64,000 nucleotides of DNA from Arthrobacter sp. Leaf69 (GTDB lineage Bacteria > Actinomycetota > Actinomycetes > Actinomycetales > Micrococcaceae), in assembly GCF_001422645.1 (NCBI RefSeq), contig NZ_LMLR01000012.1, positions 390-64,389 on the forward strand, given 5' to 3'. Positions 57,674 to 64,000 of this stretch are shown here, piece by piece (within the stretch, counting starts at the first letter, position 1; every line of letters begins with the position of its first letter). The position numbers were made by a program, and so were the translations under genes. Under the pieces are notes generated by a model. It was not told the DNA's origin. It searched no databases and worked only from the letters and a program-made list of their open reading frames with translations.

Positions 57674-58747
57674 ATGAACGCCACACAGGCAGGCAGTGCC
57701 CACGAGCTGCGGGGCGCAGGCGAACGCGGCCGCAACCAGGCAGGCGCCACAATGAAAGCGGCGACCTACCGGCGGTTCGGCGGTCCGGAGGTAGTCCGCA
57801 TCGAGGAGCTCCCCAAGCCTTCGCCGCGTCCGGACGAGGTCCTCATCAGGGTGCACGCGAGCACGCTCAGCGCGGCCGACCACCGGGCGCGCAGCCGGAC
57901 CGTTCCGTCCGGACTGCAGGTCCTCACCGCCCTGGCACTTGGCGTCTTCAGGCCACGACGCCAGGTCCTCGGGATGGACGTTGCCGGCGTGGTCGAAGCC
58001 ACCGGCTCGGACGTGACCAGATTTCGGGCCGGCGATGAGGTGGTGGCGATGCTTGGCGCCACATTCGGCGGCCATGCGGAGTACGTGACCGTCCAGCAGG
58101 ACGGGCCCGTCACAGCCAAACCGCGCACCATGGGATTCGCGGAGGCCGTCACACTGGTCTTCGGCGGACTCACTGCCCAGGCCTTCCTGGCCCGCGCCGA
58201 CATCGGCCCCGGCACCACGGTCCTCATCAACGGGGCCTCCGGCGCCGTGGGCACAGCAGCGGTGCAGCTCGCCAAGAATTTGGGCGCCCACGTCACCGCC
58301 GTCTGCAGCGGCGGAAACCGCGGGCTGGTGGCCTCCCTCGGCGCAGACCACGTGATCGACTACACCGCCGAGGACTTCACGGCACGGGGACAGACCTACG
58401 ACGTCATCATGGACTGCGTGGGCAATGCACCCTTCACGCGTGTGGCCGCCTGCCTGAACCCGGGCGGCGCCCTGCTCCTGGTCATCGCCGACCTCAAAGG
58501 GATACTGCAGGCACCCCGCAAGACCCGCAGGAGCGGAAAGCTTGTCACGGCCGGCGATCCCAGGCTCCACTACACTGCGGAAGACCTGGCTTCCCTCGTG
58601 CGCCTCGCGGAAGACGGCCGATACCAGGCCGTCATCGACCGGACCTATCCCCTCGCCGAGATCGTGCAGGCGCACCGCTTTGTTGATACCGGGCGGAAAC
58701 GGGGAAACGTCATCGTGCAGATCGCCGGTGAATCCCCCAAAGACTGA
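57674..58747 (+). CDS. Zinc-independent MDR (quinone-oxidoreductase-like) reductase
   Basis: A 357-aa medium-chain reductase: MDVAGVVEATGSDVTRFRAGDEV, cofactor-domain NGASGAVGTAAVQLAKNLGA and the C-terminal GRKRGNVIVQI. It lacks the zinc-binding Cys cluster of alcohol dehydrogenases. ATG 57674, after AGGAGAGGGAG, adds 26 residues before the conserved MKAATYRRFG; ATG 57752 would be the family-like start but has no ribosome binding site. NADPH-dependent reduction of quinones or enones is expected. Two operators precede it, so it is tightly regulated, probably by a reactive compound. Confidence 0.85.
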   Translation: MNATQAGSAHELRGAGERGRNQAGATMKAATYRRFGGPEVVRIEELPKPSPRPDEVLIRVHASTLSAADHRARSRTVPSGLQVLTALALGVFRPRRQVLGMDVAGVVEATGSDVTRFRAGDEVVAMLGATFGGHAEYVTVQQDGPVTAKPRTMGFAEAVTLVFGGLTAQAFLARADIGPGTTVLINGASGAVGTAAVQLAKNLGAHVTAVCSGGNRGLVASLGADHVIDYTAEDFTARGQTYDVIMDCVGNAPFTRVAACLNPGGALLLVIADLKGILQAPRKTRRSGKLVTAGDPRLHYTAEDLASLVRLAEDGRYQAVIDRTYPLAEIVQAHRFVDTGRKRGNVIVQIAGESPKD

Positions 58748-58808
58748 ACGCTTCAATAACCCGCCTCAAGCGGGCAGTACCACCATGCCGGCGAACTGAA
58801 ACAACAAA

Positions 58809-58842
58809 GCGGACGACGGCGGGGCCTCCCGCCGTCGACCGC
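58809..58842. terminator. Strong hairpin, GACGGCGGG family (copy 4)
   Basis: Arms 58809-58823 and 58828-58842 pair at 14 of 15 positions; same stem core as the three other copies. It ends the MDR reductase transcript. Confidence 0.7.
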
Positions 58843-59026
58843 TGGCGCTTCGCGGGGCGCGCAGTCATTACGCGGTACACGGCAACCTGGGCAAGTAACT
58901 GGCGGCCCAATGTCGGGTAGCGGGTACTCGTGCGCCCGGACGCGGCCCGCTCGTACCGTCAAAGTGTGCGTTTCGTGTGACGCCTAACAGGAGGCCCGGG
59001 GGGGCTCCAGGGACTCAGTGGTTCCT

Positions 59027-59047
59027 TCCTCCCGTTGATCGGGAGGA
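59027..59047 (+). promoter_or_regulatory. Hairpin sequestering a ribosome binding site
   Basis: TCCTCCCG (59027-59034) pairs perfectly with CGGGAGGA (59040-59047) around TTGAT. The 3' arm is the ribosome binding site (GGGAGGAG) of a GTG at 59054. In mRNA the stem would hide it, so translation could depend on melting or a ligand. Confidence 0.5.
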
Positions 59048-59053
59048 GAGACA

Positions 59054-59308
59054 GTGAAACATCCGGTTCCTGAGCGCCTGCCTCAGCCCGGGCGTCTTGC
59101 GGTCGCCCTCTGCGCAGCCTTTGTTGCCAAATCTCCTCTTGGCCCCTATCCACCTGCTCATGTTCGAGTCACTCCGCGCCATCGTCCTCGGCAGATCCCT
59201 GTTCCTGGCCGTGGTTCCAGGTTGCGCCCGGACGTGCCGTCGGATGGTCTCCCCCTGCACGCACCAGCCGCGCCGTCCTCAAATCTAGGAGCTTTCCGTG
59301 ACCCCTGA
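59054..59308 (+). CDS. Possible small ORF / leader peptide upstream of the anchored protein
   Basis: An 84-codon frame starting GTG 59054 with a very strong ribosome binding site (GGAGGAG, 5-6 nt spacing). The product is Pro/Arg-rich with one short hydrophobic stretch (LAVALCAAFVA) and matches no family I know. It overlaps the next start (59298) by 11 bp, so it could couple translation. An overlapping frame (59097-59288) also stays open. It may be a leader, or a degenerate gene. Confidence 0.35.
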   Translation: MKHPVPERLPQPGRLAVALCAAFVAKSPLGPYPPAHVRVTPRHRPRQIPVPGRGSRLRPDVPSDGLPLHAPAAPSSNLGAFRDP

Positions 59309-61505
59309 GCTACAGCCCAGAAAGCCGGGGCGCGGCCGAAGGAAATTGCTGTTGGCGCTGGCAGGCCTCATCACGGCAGGAGTGATTTTTGGTTTCGTCG
59401 TGGTCCCCGGCGTGGCCGAACCCGGTCCGCTGCCCGCCGTCGACGGAACTATCCACGTTGATCTGGAGACGGCCGTCAACGAGTTCCCGGGCACCCGTGC
59501 CCTGGGCGCCGGCGTCGATGGCCTGGAGCAAGGCGAAATCGACAAGGTCTGGACACCCTCGAACATCCAGGCCATGAAGGCGGCCGGCTTCGGGCCGATC
59601 AGCTACCGGCTCCGCACCGAACTCGGCGTCAAGGCCTGGCACTGGAATCCGCGCGGGACATGGAGCGACCCCGCTGCCGGGCAGGGGTATTGGGTTTCAT
59701 CCGATGAACCCCGGGAGGATTACAAGGCGTCCCAGGGGTACCGCCTTCCCCGGCGCGGAAACACCATCGATCAAGCAAAGAACGACGGCTACTCCCGGCT
59801 CACCGACGGAGACCCCACCACGTTCTGGAAAAGCAACCCGTACCTCGACTCGCACTTCACCGGAGAGGCAGATGACCTGAACCCGCAGTGGATCATGGCC
59901 GCGTTTCGCCACGCTTTCCCGATAGACACCCTGAAGTTCGACTGGGGGACGCCGTTCGCGACGGAATTCAAGGTGCAGTACTGGTCCGGCAAGGACGCCC
60001 ATTTTCCGGTCGACGGCGGGAAATGGATCGATTTCCCGCAAAGCTCACACAAGGGCACTGGTGGCACCCAGACCGTACGGATCGCGCCGAAACCGATGGA
60101 AGTGCAGTATCTGCGTGTCGCGTTGACCAAGGATTCCGATACCGCCCCGGCGGGCTCCACTGACGTTCGCGACAAGCTGGGATTCGCCCTTCGCGAGCTC
60201 TCCATCGGCCAGACCATCGACGGCCGTTTTGATGATCACGTCACCCACTTGCCGTCACAGGAGCAGACGGAGATGTGGACCTCCTCGACCGACCCCTGGC
60301 ACCGCGCGGGCGACATCGACAAACACTACGAGCACGCGAGCTTCGAGCGGCTCTTCGAAGGCGGCATCACCAACGGCCAGCCGATGATGGTGCCCGCCCC
60401 CGCACTGTACGGCGTACCGGAAGACTCGGCGGCCCTGGTGCGCTATCTAAAAAAACGCGGCTACCCGGTGGAACGCATCGAGATCGGCGAGGAACCTGAC
60501 GGCCAACTCGCCCAGCCCGAACACTACGGCGCGCTGTACCTGCAGATGGCCCGGGCGATGAAAGAGGTGGACCCTGCCCTGGAGTTTGGAGGCCCGGGCT
60601 ATCAGACGACTTTGCCGGACTGGGTGCACTGGCCCGACGCAAACGGCGAGAGGTCCTGGACCGGCCGCTTCGTGTCATACCTGCGCGACCGCAACGCGAT
60701 GGAGGACTTCGATTTCTTCTCTTTCGAGTGGTACCCGTTCGACGACGTCTGCGCCGATCCCAGCGCGCCACTGGCCCGGCACCCCAAGCTCCTGTCGGAC
60801 CTGCTGGCCCGGCAGGAAAAGGCTGGCCTTCCACCCGACGTGCCCAAGGTGATCACCGAATACGGCTACTCCTCCTTTGCCGGCCAGGTCGAAGTGGAAC
60901 TGCCCGGGGCCATGATCAACGCCGAAACGGCCGCCATGTTCCTGGCCATGGGCGGCGAGACCAGCTATTACTACGGGCTGGAACCGAACTGGGTTTTCCA
61001 GGAAAAAGAAGGCAAGAAGTGCAACTCCTGGGGCAACCTGATGATGCTGCAGTTCCACGATAACTGGCGGATCCGGCCGCTGGCCGCCTTCCAGGCGGCC
61101 CGGCTGGTGAACGAGTACTGGGTGCAGGACGGGGACGGCCTCCACACCGTTCACGCCGCGACCAGCGACCTCCACAATTCACGGGGCGAGCCGCTGGTCA
61201 CCGCCTACGCGCTACGCCGGCCGGACGGCAGCCTGGGCGTGCTCCTGTTCAACAAGGACCCGGACCGGACACTTAAGGTCCGCCTGATGCAAAAAACGGA
61301 CGGCGCCCACGAAGTCATCGACGAAGAGCTCCGGCTCGACCAGTACTCTGCCGAACAGTACAGCTGGCACTCCACCCAAGGTAAAGGCAACGGCGGACAC
61401 CCCGAACCCAACGACCCGCCTGCCCCAAGCGTGATCAGTGCCGATGCTGCCGGCACCATTACCCTGCCACCGCACAGCATCTCCGTGGCCGTGACACAGC
61501 CCTGA
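59298..61505 (+). CDS. Membrane-anchored glycoside-hydrolase-like protein with discoidin-like insert
   Basis: A 735-aa protein, GTG start with TAGGAG 7 nt upstream. Residues ~14-40 are a basic start plus a single hydrophobic helix (KLLLALAGLITAGVIFGFVVV), with no clear cleavage site. A region at ~150-310 reads like an F5/8 type C (discoidin) sandwich (SRLTDGDPTTFWKSNPYLDS; DTLKFDWGTPFATEFKVQYW). The rest looks like a clan GH-A barrel: IEIGEEPDG (candidate acid/base Glu) and KVITEYGYSS (candidate nucleophile Glu), then a beta domain (GSLGVLLFNKDPDRTLKV). The order barrel-start, insert, barrel suggests the carbohydrate-binding part is inserted. Substrate unknown. Confidence 0.72.
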   Translation: MTPELQPRKPGRGRRKLLLALAGLITAGVIFGFVVVPGVAEPGPLPAVDGTIHVDLETAVNEFPGTRALGAGVDGLEQGEIDKVWTPSNIQAMKAAGFGPISYRLRTELGVKAWHWNPRGTWSDPAAGQGYWVSSDEPREDYKASQGYRLPRRGNTIDQAKNDGYSRLTDGDPTTFWKSNPYLDSHFTGEADDLNPQWIMAAFRHAFPIDTLKFDWGTPFATEFKVQYWSGKDAHFPVDGGKWIDFPQSSHKGTGGTQTVRIAPKPMEVQYLRVALTKDSDTAPAGSTDVRDKLGFALRELSIGQTIDGRFDDHVTHLPSQEQTEMWTSSTDPWHRAGDIDKHYEHASFERLFEGGITNGQPMMVPAPALYGVPEDSAALVRYLKKRGYPVERIEIGEEPDGQLAQPEHYGALYLQMARAMKEVDPALEFGGPGYQTTLPDWVHWPDANGERSWTGRFVSYLRDRNAMEDFDFFSFEWYPFDDVCADPSAPLARHPKLLSDLLARQEKAGLPPDVPKVITEYGYSSFAGQVEVELPGAMINAETAAMFLAMGGETSYYYGLEPNWVFQEKEGKKCNSWGNLMMLQFHDNWRIRPLAAFQAARLVNEYWVQDGDGLHTVHAATSDLHNSRGEPLVTAYALRRPDGSLGVLLFNKDPDRTLKVRLMQKTDGAHEVIDEELRLDQYSAEQYSWHSTQGKGNGGHPEPNDPPAPSVISADAAGTITLPPHSISVAVTQP

Positions 61506-62177
61506 CTAGAGCACCTTGCGGACGGATTCCTCGAAGCTGACCACATGGTGCAGGGCGAGTTCAGCCGCGCGGTCCTCGTCGCCGTCGGCAATCGCGGTCA
61601 GCAGCTCCACGTGCTCCACGATGTGGCCGCTCACTGAGGGCACCTTGTCCAAGACCAGGCACCAGATGCGGGTGGCCAGGTTGTCGTAGCGGATGAGGGT
61701 GTCTTCGAGGTGCGGGTTGGCGGCAGCTTTGTAGATCAGCCGGTGCACGGTGAGGTCGTACCGCATGAGCTCGCGCGAGCCGCCCGTTCCGGGATCCAGC
61801 TGTGCGATGGTGTCGGCGACGTGCATCAGTTCGCGGCGCATGGCGTCGCTGGCCCGGCTGGCAGCACGGCGTGCAGCCAGTGGCTCCAGGAGTTCCCGGA
61901 TTTCCGAGACGTCCGCCAGCTCGGTGAAGTCCACCGTGGTGGCGAAGGTACCCCGGCGCGGGTAGGAAATCACCAGGTGGTCCACCTCCAGCCGCTTGAT
62001 CGCCTCGCGCACCGGGGTGCGGCCGAAGCCGAGCTCTGCGGCCAGCTGCCCGTCGTTGATCGGCTCGCCCGGCCGGATCTCCAGCATGATCAGCTTGTCG
62101 CGCAGCTGCCGGTAGGCGGCCTCCGCCTGGGACAGCGCCTGGTCCTCGGCGAGGGGCAGGGCAGGAAGTGCGTTCAA
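61506..62177 (-). CDS. GntR-family (FCD) transcriptional regulator of the glyA-sox operon
   Basis: A 223-aa GntR protein: winged helix ~residues 20-85 (GQLAAELGFGRTPVREAIKRLE) and FCD domain ~95-215 with the metal ligands D-x3-H in MRYDLTVHRLIYKA and the His pairs in HIVEHVELL and LALHHVVSF. Divergent from glyA, with a perfect palindrome TGATATATCA between them; it probably represses glyA-soxB until sarcosine, glycine or a related metabolite is present. The stop is 1 bp from the convergent anchored-protein gene. Confidence 0.87.
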   Translation of the reverse strand: MNALPALPLAEDQALSQAEAAYRQLRDKLIMLEIRPGEPINDGQLAAELGFGRTPVREAIKRLEVDHLVISYPRRGTFATTVDFTELADVSEIRELLEPLAARRAASRASDAMRRELMHVADTIAQLDPGTGGSRELMRYDLTVHRLIYKAAANPHLEDTLIRYDNLATRIWCLVLDKVPSVSGHIVEHVELLTAIADGDEDRAAELALHHVVSFEESVRKVL

Positions 62178-62250
62178 GGCACCGCTCCGTTCTGTGCTAC
62201 TCAGTGTCCGGGTCCCAACCGGGAGCTCCGTGCCACTTTGCGTCCGGCTA

Positions 62251-62280
62251 TTGACTCTGTTGTGATCTCGATCATAGCAT
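62251..62280 (+). promoter_or_regulatory. Putative glyA promoter
   Basis: -35 TTGACT (62251-62256), 18-bp spacer, -10 TAGCAT (62275-62280). The operator begins 10 bp past the -10 box. Confidence 0.5.
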
Positions 62281-62289
62281 TGACCTCAC

Positions 62290-62303
62290 ACTGATATATC
62301 AGT
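62290..62303. promoter_or_regulatory. GntR-type operator upstream of glyA
   Basis: Perfect 14-bp palindrome ACTGATATATCAGT at about +4 to +17 of the predicted transcript, 32 bp before the glyA start. TGATATATCA-type sites are usual for FCD-class GntR proteins. Confidence 0.65.
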
Positions 62304-62335
62304 CACCACGACAGTGGTATTTCAAAGGAGCATCC

Positions 62336-63712
62336 GTGGTTGAGCAGTTGAACGAGCGACTTTCCGCAGTCGATCCCGAGGTCCAGCAGGCCATTGCCCG
62401 TGAGCTGGGCCGCCAGCAGTCGACGCTGGAAATGATTGCCTCGGAGAATTTTGCCCCCGCGGCGGTCATGGAGGCGCAGGGCTCGGTCCTGACGAACAAG
62501 TACGCCGAGGGTTACCCCGGCAAGCGCTACTACGGCGGCTGCGAGCACGTGGACGTTGTGGAGCAGCTGGCCATCGACCGGGTCAAGGCCCTGTTCGGCG
62601 CTGAATACGCCAACGTCCAGCCGCACTCCGGCGCCCAGGCCAATGCCGCCGCCATGTTCGCCCTGCTGAACCCGGGCGACACCATCATGGGACTGGACCT
62701 GGCGCACGGCGGCCATCTCACCCACGGGATGCGCATCAACTTCTCCGGCAAGCTCTACAACGTGGTCCCGTACCACGTGCGGGAATCGGACTTCCGGGTG
62801 GACATGGCCGAGGTCGAGGCGCTGGCCCTGGAACACCGCCCGCGGCTGATCGTGGCGGGCTGGTCCGCGTACTCCCGCCAGCTCGACTTCGCCGAGTTCC
62901 GCCGGATCGCCGACCTGGTGGACGCGTACCTCATGGTGGACATGGCGCACTTCGCCGGCCTGGTGGCCGCGGGGCTGCACCCCAACCCGGTGCCCTACGC
63001 CGACGTCGTCACCACCACCACACACAAGACCCTCGGCGGCCCGCGCGGCGGAGTCATCCTCGCCAGGGAGAAGTACGCCAAGAAGATCAACTCTGCCGTG
63101 TTCCCCGGCCAGCAGGGCGGGCCGTTGGAGCATGTTATTGCCGCCAAGGCCGTGGCGTTCAAGCTGGCCGGAACCCCGGAATTCAAGGAACGCCAGGAGC
63201 GCGTCCTGCAGGGATCGAAGCTGCTGGCCGAACGGCTTCTCCGGGTCGACGTGGCCGCAGCCGGCATCTCCGTGGTGAACGGCGGCACCGACGTCCACCT
63301 GGTCCTGGTGGACCTGCGCAACTCCGAGCTGGACGGGCAGCAGGCCGAAGACGCGCTGCACCGGGTGGGCATCACGGTCAACCGGAACGCCGTCCCGTTC
63401 GACCCCCGCCCGCCGATGGTGTCCTCCGGACTCCGGATCGGCACCCCGGCCCTGGCAACCCGCGGCTTCGGCGCGGTGGAATTCGCCGAGGTCGCGGACA
63501 TCATCGCGACGGCGCTGATCGCCGCCTCCGCAGTTGCCGGCACGAACAGCGGAACCGGCGGCGGCTCCTCCAGCGACGACGCCGCCGTCGAACTCCGCGC
63601 CCGGGTCACCGCCCTGGCCGAGCAGTTCCCCCTCTACCCGCATCTTTCCCCGGACGACAGCGGCACCGAGATCGCCGCGTTCGAATCAGACATGATCGGA
63701 GCATCACAGTGA
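62336..63712 (+). CDS. glyA: Serine hydroxymethyltransferase
   Basis: A 458-aa PLP enzyme: [52 protein letters not shown] and the PLP-lysine block [14 protein letters not shown] (K231). It interconverts serine and glycine with tetrahydrofolate. GTG 62336 follows AAAGGAG. Some 20-30 residues longer than housekeeping SHMT, with an insert [13 protein letters not shown] near residue ~405. Overlap by 4 bp with soxB indicates a catabolic copy in a sarcosine operon, disposing of the one-carbon unit and glycine. Confidence 0.95.
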   Translation: MVEQLNERLSAVDPEVQQAIARELGRQQSTLEMIASENFAPAAVMEAQGSVLTNKYAEGYPGKRYYGGCEHVDVVEQLAIDRVKALFGAEYANVQPHSGAQANAAAMFALLNPGDTIMGLDLAHGGHLTHGMRINFSGKLYNVVPYHVRESDFRVDMAEVEALALEHRPRLIVAGWSAYSRQLDFAEFRRIADLVDAYLMVDMAHFAGLVAAGLHPNPVPYADVVTTTTHKTLGGPRGGVILAREKYAKKINSAVFPGQQGGPLEHVIAAKAVAFKLAGTPEFKERQERVLQGSKLLAERLLRVDVAAAGISVVNGGTDVHLVLVDLRNSELDGQQAEDALHRVGITVNRNAVPFDPRPPMVSSGLRIGTPALATRGFGAVEFAEVADIIATALIAASAVAGTNSGTGGGSSSDDAAVELRARVTALAEQFPLYPHLSPDDSGTEIAAFESDMIGASQ

Positions 63713-64000
63713 GCACGCAGCAGCTTCCGGAACACCCGGATTTCCTTTGGCGGAACCCCGAGCCCAAGTCCTCGTACGACGCCGTCATTGTCGGCGGCGG
63801 CGGGCACGGCCTGGCGACGGCGTACTTCCTGGCCAAGAACCACGGGATGACCAACATCGCCGTCCTGGAAAAGGGCTGGCTGGCCGGCGGCAACATGGCC
63901 CGCAACACCACCATCATCCGTTCCAACTACCTCTGGGACGAGAGCGCGGCCATCTACGAGCACGCCCTCAAACTCTGGGAAATCCTGCCCGAGGAGCTCG
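63709..64000 (+). CDS. soxB: Sarcosine oxidase beta subunit (N-terminal part)
   Basis: The first ~97 residues of a flavoprotein cut by the window edge. Starts GTG 63709, overlapping glyA by 4 bp. The opening [20 protein letters not shown] and the [19 protein letters not shown] dinucleotide fold, then [18 protein letters not shown], are typical of the beta subunit of heterotetrameric sarcosine oxidase. That enzyme oxidises sarcosine to glycine, forming methylene-tetrahydrofolate and H2O2. The soxDAG genes are expected beyond the window. Confidence 0.9.
   Translation, partial: MSTQQLPEHPDFLWRNPEPKSSYDAVIVGGGGHGLATAYFLAKNHGMTNIAVLEKGWLAGGNMARNTTIIRSNYLWDESAAIYEHALKLWEILPEEL

Larger units (their letters stand above)
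58748..59053. other. Gap upstream of the 84-codon frame: terminator and leader
   Basis: About 300 bp without a recognised gene. It contains hairpin copy 4 (58809-58842), a G-run (CCCGGGGGGG around 58996-59004) and the ribosome-binding-site hairpin at 59027-59047. It may be the promoter and leader of the downstream anchored protein. Confidence 0.5.

Noticed and set aside
62178-62335. Possible glycine riboswitch ahead of glyA
   Set aside because: The predicted transcript leader is under 60 nt and contains only the operator palindrome; there is no room for the aptamer.

Overview
The window is high-GC DNA with dense genes, frequent 4-bp ATGA/GTGA overlaps, many GTG starts and purine-rich ribosome binding sites. 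Together with families such as DUF6221, GAF-ANTAR, GPP34 and actinobacterial DUF202 pairs, this points to an actinobacterium, most likely Micrococcaceae of the Arthrobacter/Pseudarthrobacter type (inferred from gene content and style, not from a marker gene). I saw no rRNA, tRNA, insertion sequence, prophage or CRISPR array. The layout is that of a chromosomal region of a soil saprophyte.

Layout. (1) 1-7182: a D-galactonate (De Ley-Doudoroff) operon on the minus strand: sugar-type ABC importer, galactonate dehydratase, KDPG/KDPGal aldolase, KDG-type kinase and the start of a mannonate-dehydratase-like enzyme, with a divergent GntR/FadR-type regulator. (2) 7179-29855: mixed housekeeping, stress and signalling genes: aldo/keto reductase and epimerase, a universal-stress-protein operon, a phosphoribosyltransferase-hydrolase fusion beside the Mg2+ ATPase MgtA, two GAF-ANTAR proteins, a LOV-GGDEF-EAL photoreceptor-like protein, several alpha/beta hydrolases, a secreted subtilase, an SDR/TetR divergent pair, TspO and a DUF202 pair. 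(3) 29956-40367: galactose metabolism: alpha-galactoside ABC importer plus GH36 alpha-galactosidase under a divergent LacI regulator, then galT-galK with a divergent DeoR regulator. (4) 40372-43182: ArfB, DUF6221, SnoaL-like, hydrolase and MOSC genes. (5) 43284-49318: a catabolic block (FAD oxidoreductase, Gfo/Idh/MocA dehydrogenase, polar amino acid ABC importer, LacI regulator) bounded by a duplicated 59-bp piece of the MOSC gene 3' end. (6) 49439-58747: methyltransferase, antiporter operon, PQ-loop membrane protein, an RsbQ-like hydrolase overlapping a PAS-GGDEF gene, a GPP34 protein with a repeat linker, and an MDR reductase behind a double operator. (7) 59054-61505: a membrane-anchored glycoside-hydrolase-like protein with a long structured leader. 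(8) 61506-64000: GntR regulator divergent from glyA-soxB, the start of a sarcosine/one-carbon catabolic operon.

How it fits together. Regions 1 and 3 both deal with galactose carbon: one takes the oxidised acid galactonate through an Entner-Doudoroff-like route, the other takes alpha-galactosides through hydrolysis and Leloir phosphorylation. Each transporter operon has its own divergent regulator, and in all three importers a strong hairpin follows the substrate-binding-protein gene. Two c-di-GMP enzymes with sensory inputs (blue-light-type LOV; RsbQ hydrolase plus PAS) are the most interesting signalling elements. Several short palindromes sit exactly on predicted promoter elements, so regulator-operator pairs can be proposed for most divergent gene pairs.
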